A stretch of DNA of 64,000 nt from Eudorina sp. 2006-703-Eu-15 (Eukaryota; Chlorophyta; Chlorophyceae; Chlamydomonadales; Volvocaceae). Location of the stretch: the NCBI GenBank assembly GCA_003117195.1, contig BDSI01000030.1:363211-427210 (forward strand), in the 5' to 3' direction. The translations under genes and the position numbers were made by a program. The notes under the pieces were generated by a model. That model did no database searches. It was not told where the DNA came from and worked only from the letters and a program-made list of their open reading frames with translations. This document shows, in pieces, positions 33,901-56,328 of the stretch. How positions within the stretch are numbered: the first letter of the stretch is position 1; each line of letters starts with the position of its first letter.

Positions 33901-34035
33901 GGCGGGAAGCGCGACCTGGGCTTGCGCCAGGGCGCGCCAGGGTTTCAGACGGACCTGGCGCCCCGGTGCGGCACCGCCGCCCGCGGCGCGCGTCTGCGGG
34001 TTCGGCGGGTGGAGGGATGCAGGTGGGGGCATCAT
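30910..34035 (-). CDS. octotricopeptide/FASTK-like organelle RNA-binding protein, intronless
   Basis: A single open frame of 1,041 residues with no intron, unusual beside its many-exon neighbours. The N-terminus (MMPPPASLHPPN..., Arg/Ala-rich, few acids) resembles a chloroplast or mitochondrial transit peptide. The middle and C-terminal halves contain degenerate helical repeats of the OPR/FASTK type: TADLANLAFGFAAAG, DALARLMCAWGRTRLP, IGRLVWSLGMMGVRDERLL, SPQELVNVVWAYAHLGW, SHSQLAVLVGSFARAGY, SPSDLTLILSAHAAVRVP and SPQQLADVLWAVQALMP. These are separated by low-complexity Gly/Ala and Glu-rich insertions. In Chlamydomonas such proteins guide stability, processing or translation of single organelle transcripts; the target here cannot be told. 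No RAP domain is visible; the tail is acidic then basic. The first of two adjacent Met codons was taken as start. Confidence 0.8.
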   Translation of the reverse strand: MMPPPASLHPPNPQTRAAGGGAAPGRQVRLKPWRALAQAQVALPALGAFRGSGEPPESPPDDATSGGGGGGYTPDGGALPSSDRDQLDGRVHADAITTSSRSGGGAAAAGRPHGPRGGGAAAAAGNRPVGRSGSRRRRAPAAPHRPPPAALSDERVAPLMRKAERDLLPDGTPNTPWRRLAYQLRLAPSIGEVLAIYRANRDNEAVWKPHMTALTLTRTGALMYPKAVAAAAAAAAAEGRTDSAGRFPQPGAKRDAISLLESLSGKLNKLSVRQIQGMHAARVLVCMAWLEATGAKCDALAGTLVRELQRQGAGKLAQVAAVDPPLFGRLVRALAQLAPGNGELWVDLQRVTLAALLEAKAAGPAAGGRVWLGPGRDGGGAAAAAAGAAAPLAVDASTADLANLAFGFAAAGAATPQLFDALREAVLARELPPDPDALARLMCAWGRTRLPPGPLLYRIPEAFLPLLATAPPRPIGRLVWSLGMMGVRDERLLRAAAKAIVGRRLVFSSPQELVNVVWAYAHLGWRVEDGAEPLRPAAAAARRRQADGWEHRDGEEEEEEEGEGAAGRQGRGVEASDHAGPSRRSRQQERQSPLRNPVAASDEDRQDKEEETAAAAADNHCNHAWTGGPDGRSHSIGGGGGSESEGPRGSSLWDAQAGRARSLSLRPLPLSAALAAGVQARQAMAAPPPDYPERFALFRYLGRTFIHREIGSTTATAVAPPSASASTTAATAGASSTAATRRAAPGSRGSGGGFGGGGGGGEGSAAHHTISHSQLAVLVGSFARAGYRSRQLFYTTARIALLRMPYLSPSDLTLILSAHAAVRVPHTGLFEAALPLVGARCREFSPQQLADVLWAVQALMPYDSYVQLASAIRVRRGWQAAAAPPPPPDGVQGLQQGEEEEEGADEQAGVRRRGPREQAGEGQEDRQQQQQRWRNRGGEEGGPLVPAMVRLHVPRELLEDSDWLDDEEGEGEEAALQRDGSLWGPRPGRGEEEEGDEEEEQGSWDAGAGGRGAGSASGGRRAGAGRLGLGEDLPRELVPRR

Positions 34036-35289
34036 GTGGGTTGTTACACGGAATGAGGCCGGTGTGGGGGATGCTGTTCTGCGGACCCATTCGTCAAGCT
34101 GTCGAGTGCTGTTGTGCCGCTATAACGACAGCTGGTGGCAGCGAGCGAGGATCCTGTCGCGGAGGCTTTTTCGCCTGCGACAGTCCCCTGCCCTAGTCGC
34201 CCGTACGTACCAGTCCCCTGTCCGATTCAACTGCCCCGACCTCGCACGGCCGACCAAACTTAACCCCTTGGCTGTCTAGCACCACGCCGATCCACATGTT
34301 TGTCGCATCAGATGGCCGCGCTTACCAATTGCGGACAGGCACCGCTTGCGGCAAGTCGCCACCGCTGGCCGGGCGCGAGCGCCGGCCACAGCCTGCAGAA
34401 GCGCGCATCGAGCAAAACGTGCTCAAAATCTGTCGCAGAGCAGCAAGAAGTTGACGGCAAAGGGTTCGTGCAGCGCTCACCCAGCACGGTTTGAGGTGAC
34501 AGCGACCGAAGCATCCTCGCGCTGTGATGAGGCCTTGGGGCTCAAACCTACAAAATGAGTTTGGTCAGGCGCAAATGCCTCTTTGCATGCGCACAGGCGC
34601 AGACCCAATAAAATGCTTACCCCGTCCACCGCGAAGCATAAGGCTGCGGAACACACCCAAATGCTTGTGTGGTGAGAAGTGTTACACCACAAGAAGCATC
34701 TTAAGGGATCTTAAAATACATGATGGTGGCAAAGGGTATGCCGACTATCAAATCCTTTGGAGCTCTCCAGCACAAGTTAAAGGATATACATTACAGTATA
34801 GGTAGCTTGTGGAATGTGCTCTGCGAGAGGATTGCCACTTTCAAGAAACCGGATTCGGGCAATAAAACGTTGCAGTACAACCAATTTTATACAAAGTTTT
34901 CATGCACAGGATAGTCAAGGCTCAAATAGTTGTTTGTAGGAGAGTATTAGTAAAAGCTTAGCAGTTCAAATGGCGTTTGTGTTGTAGCTCAGAAAAGAAA
35001 AGTGGAACTTAGGTTCTTCCCTTTGATTTTTTTCTTCACGTTGTCTAGTTGCTTACTCGATGAACGCAATAAAGTGAGGAGCTGGTGTGCTTTGAAGTCG
35101 GGGGGTTGCTTTGAAGGGCTACACGAGAGTTTGCCGGGAGCGTGCAATGCATGGCATTCGCCTCGACTCGGATGTGGAGGATACACCGGATAAGCGCAGC
35201 ATCCTGCATCACAAGCGTCCGAACGGGCGGGGCTTACAGGACAGGTGCGGACGGCCCGGTGCCCGCGCGACTGGCCAAGGATAGTTTAC
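34036..35289. promoter_or_regulatory. divergent intergenic region between the OPR and ATAD5 genes
   Basis: About 1.25 kb separating head-to-head genes. It becomes AT-rich at 34650-35050. No gene, repeat or defined promoter element is recognised. Confidence 0.45.
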
Positions 35290-47927
<12,638 letters not shown>

Positions 47928-50900
47928 TCATTGCGTCAACGTCACGAATTTCTCACACACCACGAACTTTTTGCTGCCCCGCAGCTGCTCCAAAACCAAG
48001 GCCATGCTGTCAGGCGCGCCCCCGTCCTCGCCCTTCCCTCCCGCGCCGCTGCTGAGGCCGTGCGCCGCCTCGAGTTGCTTCCTGAGCTTCTTGAGCTTGA
48101 GCCGCCGTTCGGGCGCGTCCGCCAGCAACTGCCGCACCAGCTTCCGCCATTTGGGCGCCTTGGCACCGTCTGCGGCCTCATCTGCTGTCGCAGTCGGCCC
48201 CGCGGCCTCAGCCTCCTTCGCCTCCTCCGCAGCAGCCCTCTTCTCCTTTTTCTTATCCTTCTTCTGCTTCTTGCTTTCCCGCTTATCACTGCCGCCCTTC
48301 TTGGCTGCCTCCTCGTCCTCCGCCCTCCCTGCCGCGCCCGCTTCTGACTTCTTCTTACGCTTGGATCCCCTGCCATCGACTGTGGAGTCGCCAGGAGCAC
48401 CTCCTCTCCCGGACGTGGCCGCTGCCGGCGTCCCCGCCGCTGCTGCTGCCTCCGCCTGCTCCTTCTTGGACTGAACCACAACGATGCGGTCCTCCTCCTC
48501 ACTCTCAGATCCCGAGTCACTGCGGCGACATCGCATTTGGCAACCAGGGAACAATAAGGGACTCCGCGCGAAACGTTTCGACCTTGAAAACACAATTCGG
48601 CATGTCCGCATCGCCAGGAGCCCCTCCTTAGATTACCTACACAAATTTTCCTACTGTCTTATCGAAGTACAATACGAACGCTCGGACCCATCCTTTCGTC
48701 ACATTTTCCTCGTCTCCCCGTGACGTACGGCATCCAACAGCAAGCGTCCAACAGAGCCGTCCCTCCAAGGTTATTGAGCGCTCGCACCCGTCCGGGGGCG
48801 TCAGCAGTGCCTTGACGCCATGTGGCGCTCAACTTGCCCATCAACAACCAGTGGCACTCAAGCCCAATATCCAAACCACCAAACGCGTCTTGCGCGTTCG
48901 CGAGGCACCCACAAGGATCCCACCTGCCAGACAGCTCGCCGTCCATGGCCGCCTTGTCCCCCTCCTCATCGTCGTCGTCACCGTCATCCAGCTTGGTTTT
49001 GGTGCCGCACCATCGGGCCCCCGCCACCTTCTTGGGCATCTCGCTTCGGCCGAGACCCTGTCGCCCGTGAGCGGCTCCGTGCTGAGCCTGCGGAGCGCGA
49101 ATACACAGGGAATCCGTTGAATCCAAGCAGGGCGGCCGTCTAGACTGCCCTGCGCTGCATATCCGTGGCCTGCATATCAAGGCATGCGTCATGCCTCAAA
49201 TTTCGAGGTCTGAGAAGATCAGGAACGATTCCCCCCCGCCATAAAACCGTTGTGCGTGACCACTTTTGACATGAGATGTAGCCGCGTCTTAGTATCACAC
49301 CAGCATCGTCGAGCTGGGGCAAAGTGGTTACCATGGCCGCTGATCTCGCGTGCACATAAACCCACCCAACGCGCATGGCAAAGCGCGTAAGGTCCCTTGG
49401 CTCGCTTCTGTAATCGCTTATTCATTCATTTCATTCATTTTGACATGAGATGTAGCCGCGTCTTAGTATCACACCAGCATCGTCGAGCTGGGGCAAAGTG
49501 GTTACCATGGCCGCTGATCTCGCGTGCACATAAACCCACCCAACGCGCATGGCAAAGCGCGTAAGGTCCCTTGGCCCGCTTCTGTAATCCATTCACTAAC
49601 GAGTATTAATTCTAACGGGAAACGTGTTAGAAATGTACAGGTTGTGGCCGTATGGTAGAATCACACCAGCACCGTCGAGCTGGGGCGAAGTGGCTACCAT
49701 GTAAGGCTGCTGATTTCCCGTGCACATAAATCCCACCCAGTACGCATGGGCAAGCGTACAGGGTCCATTGGCCCGTTTCTGTATCTATCCTCATTGTGAC
49801 GTCACATATCGTGCTAATATCTGCCGTCACGATTGAATGGATACAGTAGCGCGCCACGAAAACAGTGCAGGCTGTAGCCGCGTCTTAGTATCACACCAGC
49901 ACCATTGAGCTGGGGCAAAGTGGATGACAAGGCTGCTGATTTCGCGTGTATATAAATTCCACCCAGTACACATGGGTAAGCGTGCATGGGTGAAGGACTC
50001 ACGCTTCTGTATTCAGTCATTTCGTGACAATGTCCGACGAAAAACTGACAAGATTGTGCAGGCTGTAGCCGCGTCTTAGTATCACACCAGCATCGTCGAG
50101 CTGGGGCAAAGTGGTTACCATGGCTGCTGATCTCGCGTGCACATAAATCCCACCCAGTACGCATGGGCAAGCGTACAAGGTCCCTTGGCGCGCTTCTCCA
50201 GTCTGATTTGATAGGAACAACCCGCGTTATAACCATAATCAACTACCCATCCCTAGGTTCAAGAGAGGCATCCTATGCCCTGCTAAGCCCAGTCCCGTAC
50301 AATCGTCGTACCTGCTCGTACAGGTTCTCTTGATCCTGCTCCTTGAAGCCAGACACGTTAATCTTCTTCTTGCCATGATCCGACCCAGATCGAAGCTCCT
50401 GCCGGATGCTGCCCATGCGTCCCGCCCGCACAAACATGCTGGCCCACCATGGCTTCTTGCCGGGCTCCCACTCCTGCTCTGGCTGCTCTAATTGCTGCTG
50501 CTCCTTGCGCTTACGCGGCTCTATCGCAGTCCCGCCTTTTCCTGACGCCCCAGACACCCTGAAAACATCGGGCAAACATTCCGCCATATGGCGACATGTG
50601 ATGAGATGTGAATTGACAGCAATGGGCGCATTTCTCGGCATATTTTAGCAACGCAATGCAAGCCATAGTCCATCATCATGCAACTCTCGCGTTACGATTG
50701 CGCGCTCGCTTTCACGAGCGTGGTCTGAAGGGAAGGCTTGCGTTGCTGTACTGGGTAGGTATAATCAGCCCCTGCAGCACCATTAAGTAGCTGCACGAAG
50801 GGGTATCTTAGCATCCTGTCAAGTGGAAGCTAAGATATAGCGTCGTATGCAGTCCCGTGACCACACCCTGGGGTTCGGGGTTCCGCCCACAGACAGCCCC

Positions 50901-52164
50901 AGCTCAGCCCCAACAGCGCCGGTTGAAACCTACTTGCCGGGCTTGCCAAGCTTCGCCCCGGGCGCCTTTGCCGCTGCTTGCCGCTGCCCTGACGTTGCCT
51001 TCCCAGTCTCAGCATCGCTGCCGTCGCTGTCAATCGCGCCGTCGCTGTCGCTGCTGCTGCTGCCATCGACACGCTTTGCCCGGACCTCCGCAATCACAGG
51101 CATAAACCCTGCCGCGTTGTCCTCCTCTTCTGCTTGCTCCGCGGCAGCGTCCTTAGTAGCCGGCCCGCCGAGGATGGCGTCCAGGTCCGAAGCACTGTAG
51201 TTCTTGACAAACTTGGCGCGTTCGCGCTTCGAATAGCGGCCTACATGGGACGCGAGCTTGAGACGCTTCGCGCTAGCAGAGGCCACCGCTGCCGCCTGGG
51301 AGGTCGACGCCTTCGTGTTGCTGTCTTTGCGATCGGCAGCGCCAGCGTCATCCGAGTCAGCGCCAGACGTGCTGGCATCTGAGTCGGAGGACGGTGACGA
51401 TCGCTTGCGCTTCGCGCCTTTGGCCTGGACGGAAGGGGAAAGCAACGGAAGGGGAAAGCAGCAGAAGGATTTATGGGTCGCGTCATGAGACCCAGATGGT
51501 CAGCACCGCAACACCGGCGGCAGAGTCAGCCGTGGCCCGTGGGGTGCCCAGCACAACCGGCCCAGCCTGTGGCCTGTGTGGTGTGGCCGAGGAAGTGGGG
51601 CTCACCTTCTTCTTGTCAGATTTGGTTGCCTGCTTTGCCTTCTGTGTAGGCTGCTCCTGAGCGTCCTCGTCGCTCGAGGTGACGCTGTCGTCGTCGGCGG
51701 TTTGAGGCGGCCGTGTCGCGGTGACCTCCTTCAGGCCGGAGAGGATGCGGTCAAAGCTGACCATGCCTGTCGTCCAATCGCGCAGACTTTGAGCTTTTTC
51801 TGCCTGCGAAGTCGTCAGGAGAACGAGACTGGCTCGAGGACGCCCGCCGATCATTTATAAAACCCTGCTGTTTCTCACTCACCGCGCCGACGCCCATCGC
51901 ATCATGTTTCTTCTTGACTTTGACGTGCTCTTTGATTCCTTGCTTTTGGGCTCCCTAATACACAAAGGCCGTGAAACGCCGCCGACTGTAAGCTCGCCGC
52001 CGTGAGGAAGGCAACGCAGGTAACTTCCATTGGGCCTTCAATATGCTCACCAGGCCTTCTCCTTCCTTCCATCCCATGGACGCCAGCAGCTTGTAGCCGG
52101 CTGAGTTCTTGTCCACCCCTTGAAACAAAGGGGTGGGCATGAGTGGGCTCGCCATGGCTGTCAT
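47928..52164 (-). CDS. G-patch domain nucleolar protein with LYAR-like tail
   Basis: Seven minus-strand exons, all in phase, give 625 residues: 52051-52164, 51883-51954, 51606-51803, 50934-51424, 50312-50558, 48924-49087 and 47928-48519. Residues about 15-45 form a G-patch (NSAGYKLLASMGWKEGEGL, then GAQKQGIKEHVKVKKKHDA), the module that activates DEAH-box helicases in splicing and ribosome biogenesis. Next come DWTTGMVSFDRILSGLKEV, acidic-Ser and Lys-rich nuclear stretches, KKPWWASMFVRAGRMGS, and NVSGFKEQDQENLYEQ continuing into HGRQGLG and KKVAGARWCGTKTK, the order seen in plant D111/G-patch proteins as I recall them. The C-terminus (WRKLVRQLLADAPERRLKLK to SKKFVVCEKFVTL) resembles the small winged-helix tail of LYAR-type nucleolar proteins. 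Exact orthology (GPATCH4-like or other) is not settled. Intron 5 carries five RNA-like repeats. The start is the first of two in-frame Met codons. Confidence 0.82.
49274..49410 (-). ncRNA. H/ACA snoRNA-like RNA, copy 5 (3'-most)
   Basis: Same strand as the host gene. A 5' hairpin (stem ACGCGC/GCGCGT, 49369-49388), an H-box candidate AGATCA (49341-49346), a second hairpin with CCAGC/GCTGG, and a terminal ACA three bases from the end (49277-49279). Almost identical to copy 4, flanks included (174-bp tandem unit). Confidence 0.55.
49448..49584 (-). ncRNA. H/ACA snoRNA-like RNA, copy 4
   Basis: Nearly identical to the copy at 49274. H box AGATCA at 49515-49520, ACA at 49451-49453. Confidence 0.55.
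49640..49781 (-). ncRNA. H/ACA snoRNA-like RNA, copy 3
   Basis: The most diverged in primary sequence but still well folded: 5' stem GTACGC/GCGTAC, H box AAATCA (49711-49716), second hairpin with outer ATGGTAG/CTACCAT and inner CCAGC/GCTGG, and ACAACC at the 3' end. Confidence 0.55.
49870..50009 (-). ncRNA. H/ACA snoRNA-like RNA, copy 2, 5' stem weakened
   Basis: H box AAATCA (49937-49942), CCAGC/GCTGG and a terminal ACA are kept. The 5' stem (GCACGC/GTGTAC) has a C-A mismatch and a G-T pair, so this copy may be decaying. Confidence 0.45.
50061..50198 (-). ncRNA. H/ACA snoRNA-like RNA, copy 1 (5'-most)
   Basis: 5' stem GTACGC/GCGTAC (50157-50176), H box AGATCA (50128-50133), second hairpin CCAGC/GCTGG, ACA at 50064-50066 followed by three bases. 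About 115 bp from the upstream exon end. Confidence 0.55.
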
Positions 52165-52507
52165 GGGACAACCGACAGTGTGATGGGAGAACGTCAATTG
52201 ATAACTCGGCTGAATTGCTCCGCAAAAATGATTGCGTGGCGGCTGTCGTACAAATAGCGTTCGTTTGGAGACAGTTGGCCCCGATCCTAGACAACAAGCA
52301 CACGTATGCATGAAATACCGCATGCATATCTGCAGATAGTATTCGACATGCCACTGCTGCTGAAACATTTTTTGACTACATCGCCCGCTCTTTAACTGCT
52401 TCTGTAACGTTTCAAGCTTTCTACTGCTTGTGCGTATGCTCTACTAGGAGCACTTATCATGGAGGTTAGAAGCTTATGCCGGCAGTTAGCGGTATGCTTT
52501 TCAGGCA
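52165..52507. promoter_or_regulatory. short divergent promoter region shared by the G-patch and FIP37 genes
   Basis: Only about 343 bp separate the two start codons, which point away from each other, so 5' UTRs and control sites of both must lie here. No clear TATA box. Confidence 0.55.
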
Positions 52508-55500
52508 ATGACCGAGTTCGCTCTGGTGCAGGATGATTTATATGGCGGAGATCTTTATGGTGACTCTGCGGGCGATTATGATGGAGGCTTTGGCGATGTC
52601 GACGAAGGCTATCTGCCTGGCTCCTCTGGACAGGTGCCTGGAAACAGTTCCCCAAAATATCATCACGCAGGGATTACATCCGTGGACCGTTTTTTATCGT
52701 AGGGTGTGCCGGCTGTCGATGCTTTGAGAGGGGAAGCAGTCAACGTCGCCGGCTCAGCCCCGATCCCGTCTGCAAGGTATGCCGATTCCTGTCCGCTTAC
52801 CCCGAAAGTTACGTCACAGCTGCAAGCTTAGCTTCACGGTTGTGTGATACTTTCCTGTGCCATGCGCAGGGACCTGTTTTCCGATCCGCCTACTTCCCGC
52901 GAGGAGGAGGCGCGGGTAAGGCCTCCCCCGAACAGTTATGTACTCCCATGTCAATTTTCGCCCAACGGTTGGGATCGTGCACATGGAAACAGCGGCGTTT
53001 AGCTTTCCACGACGAGCCCTGCTGTATGCCAACTATTCTCGTGCCTCACCCTTCACGTTCGGACTTGGTATCGCGTGGCGACAGGATAGCAGAGCACGCG
53101 AGGCGCAACAGGCCGCTACGGATCGATGGCGGAACGCGTTTAAGGAGGTAGCTAGCATATGCGGGCTCCACACGTCAAACCGTGATCCCGACGTGCACAC
53201 GGTCCTGGAGACCGTGCGGCGAATCAAGGCGTCGGAATCAAGCGCCCAGGTGCGAGGAGGCGGGCGTGAGAGTCATACGAAGCAGAACGCCTCGAGGGAT
53301 CATTTTGTACACACCGGCGAGGTGCTGTAAAGCATGGACTCGGGTAGGATCGAGACAAGGTAGCAAAACTTTGTCCAGGCGTCGTACAGCCATGGGCAGT
53401 GGGCCTCGGGTGGCCCCCGTGCGCAAAGGTGTGGAGCGACAGAGAATGAACGTGGCTTGGGGAGACGCACTTGTGGGCTGGAGGGTGGCTGACGTGACCA
53501 GAGAATTCTTAGTGCGGGTCAGGATTGCCAGGCTAAGTGACGGCAGCTCTGAGGGAGCAATGGCGGTGCGTGTGACCGGAGCTGGCTCTGATCAGCATGT
53601 AGGATATGCCAGGGCATAGACGGCCGCGATTGCCGGCGGGTCCGCACTCCAGGGCGGGCAAGGGTTGGTGCATCAGTATTAGTTTTTGAAGGGGTGCTGC
53701 CTTATGAATGCGGTAAAGCATCGCTGCGTTTAGGGACACTGGATTACAAGGGCAAACTGAAGGGCATACTGGATGAGATCACATAAAAGCTGCGTTAGGT
53801 AAGAAATCAAAAATGCCGAATCCATGGAAACGGTGAGCTCTATTTATTGGCTGCGCTATCACTCATTCGGTGAGCTCTACATATATCGCCGTTTACGCCC
53901 GTGCTCAGTAACGGCGCGTAGGCGGTCAGCAGTTGACCGGGCGCGCATCGTGTCGCTCGTTATGTTTTGCAAGGCGAGGCGGTGTTGGTATTTGTGCCAC
54001 GCACAGCTGCACGATGGGGCCATTGGCGTTGTATTCATAGCGACCGATGTTCCGCCTCCCGCCTGCGGGTCGCGGCGTGTAAGTCGACAATGCCTCTTCC
54101 GTTGTGCGAGTGCCGTTGAATTGTTGGTCGAGCAAGTCCTCTATGAGGTACTGTCATTTGGTCGGCACGTCCGACATGGCGCAGTCCGACAGGTTTCCTT
54201 TCGAACCGGTTGAAGAGCATTTTAAGTGTGTCCTTTGTTGATCACGGCGACGGTGTGACCCTTCGTTGGTGTTGATACCGGATTATGGTTCTGAATAGTC
54301 GGAAGTTGTATTCCTTTGTCGCTGCCATCGCATGCGTGGGCTGTTGGTTTGGCATAGCTCGAATGTGGGTTGTACAGCGCCAAAGACGCCTGGTGCCGCA
54401 TTTGGCTGATGCGGTGGCTGGAGCCAGACAGAGGTGCCGCGCCTATGCGTCCTCCACTCTGGCCCCCTTATGGTCGCTGGCGACCCCTCCCGATGGTGGG
54501 TGTCAGCCGGGGCGACATCTCAACCCCCCGGCCCCCACGGGCACGCAGTCGCTTATTCAGGCTTCTGCTTCCCTGGCGAGTTTCGCGCATTGTCCGTGCA
54601 AGGTCAGCGCCGCGGCGCGGAGATTGGTCATGCCATCTCGATGCCGCGAGCCCTTGTACATCCTCCTGCACCAGCAGGATGTGTCAAAGTGACCTGTACC
54701 CTCTCGACCCTGTATCTCATTCATTGCAAGATGCAAGCCCGCGCCCCACCAGGCGTCCATGTATGCCCCACCTATACGGTGTATGCCCACTGCCAATGCA
54801 TGTAGCGTCGTTGCGTTGTGCCGGAAGCAAGGCTGGGGCATCGCTTCTGGCCTGCTCTCCGCACGCGCTTAACGGATCTCCCCCCATCTGCGGCTTGTGC
54901 CGGATTCCGACCGAACAGGAGGAGTTGCGGCAGCTGCGACGGCGCGACGCCGCGCTGCAGATGCAGCTCGCGGACCGGAATTTGGAAGCGCTGGAATTGC
55001 GGCGTGAGCTGGCGACTGTCGCCTCGGCTGCCGACCCGTCCGTGGTGCAGCTAAAGCAGCTCATGCTGGACCCGGCCGTCGCTCGCGAGTTTGCCCGGCT
55101 GCGCAGCGAACTGGAGGCGACGCAGGCGGAGCTGGCGACGGCGCGGGAGGAGCTCACGGCGGTGACGTTCACGCAGGAGAGCAAAGTCGGCCGGCAGCTC
55201 ATGGCCAAGTGCCGCAGCCTGCAGGTACGCGGTGTGTATACATGGCCCGTCGGGGTGCTTGTTCAGCATTGGCGTACCGCCGTTCGCTACTCCGCGTTCG
55301 TGCTGCATTGCACCCAAAAGCCCGAAGAGGCGCCAACGAGGACTCGGTGGGGCTGTTGGTGTCGCGAGCCTCAGATGGGACCTCGAGGTGGATCGAGTAA
55401 GTGCGCATGCGGAATTGCGGGGCCCTGAGGTGTTTGATCTCCTACCAGAGCAGCTCTTGGCGGACTCCTCCCCGCTCGAGCCCTCGCTCCCCTGGTGTCG

Positions 55501-56328
55501 ATCCCGGTGACCCCGCCTTGCAGGAGGAGAACGAGGAGATGGGGCGCGAGCTGGCCGAGGGTAAGGCCCACCTTGCGGAGGCGGCCGCCGCCCTAGCGCG
55601 CAGCCAGGCGGATGACTTCCGGGCGGCGTACCAGGAGCTGGAGGACCACTGCCTGGTGAGTGGTGCTGCCTGGCGGCAGCAGCGTTAACATGGCATCGCT
55701 CTTCCGTCACTAGCTGAAAGACTCCAACGAGGCATCCGTTCGTTTTGAAGATTCCTAAAGAAACCCAGTTGCCTTCGGATGCGTGGCTATTTGCCCGTTG
55801 TTGACTCGTCCTTGAAGCTCGGGAATATGTGAGGACCCACGATGCCATGAGGCGAGTTACCGATGTTGGGTTCTATGACATATATGCGCAAGGTGCCTCC
55901 GGGTGCACCAGCAGCATGTGCGAGATGCAGACAGAAGCACGGCCGTGTTGACCCTGCTGCAGGTGATGGAGGACGAGGCGGAGGAGCTGCAGCGGGAGAT
56001 CTTCGCGCTGCGTGCACGGGTGATGGAGCTCGAGCGGGACGCAGGGCTCCCTCTGAGCATATCCGGGTCTGGGGGCGGTATGGGCATGGGTTCCGGCGTC
56101 GGGGGTATGGGCCCGATGGGGCCAGGGGGCTTCGGCGGCAGGCGTGGGTTCGACATGGGGCCAGGGGGATTCCGGGGCAGGGGCGGCCGTGGGCCTCCTG
56201 GCGGGCCCATGGGTGCGGGCTTCAAACGGCCGTTTGGGGAGCGTGATGGCGGCGGCATGGGGCCAGGCGGAATGGGACCGGGACGGGGGGCCGGCGGTTT
56301 CATGGGGCCAATGAAGCGGATACGGTGA
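52508..56328 (+). CDS. FIP37: FIP37/WTAP, regulatory subunit of the m6A RNA methyltransferase
   Basis: Exons: 52508-52633, about 52870-52915, 53085-53249, 54919-55224, 55524-55655 and 55963-56328, about 380 residues. WTAP/FIP37 holds the METTL3-METTL14 (MTA-MTB) heterodimer in nuclear speckles. Family blocks seen: an acidic start (MTEFALVQDDLYGG... and DLFSDPP); DRWRNAFKEV with VHTVLETVRRIKASESSAQ; a coiled coil EELRQLRRRDAALQMQLADR; LMLDPAVAREFARL; AVTFTQESKVGRQLMAKCRS then LQ|EENEEMGRELAEGKAH across an intron (the family signature); and EDEAEELQREIFALRARV. The C-terminus is an unusual Gly/Met/Arg-rich tail with RGRGGRG, absent from the plant protein as I recall it. Exons 3-6 join in phase. 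The junction between exons 1 and 2 does not fit in phase, so a small exon or a different donor is missing. The 1.67-kb intron 3 holds no gene I recognise. Confidence 0.85.

Noticed and set aside
49268..50220. Repeated short peptides (YACPCVLGGIYVHARSAAM type) in the intron array
   Set aside because: Frames are broken by small length changes between copies, while stem pairing is kept by paired changes, so an RNA explanation fits better.
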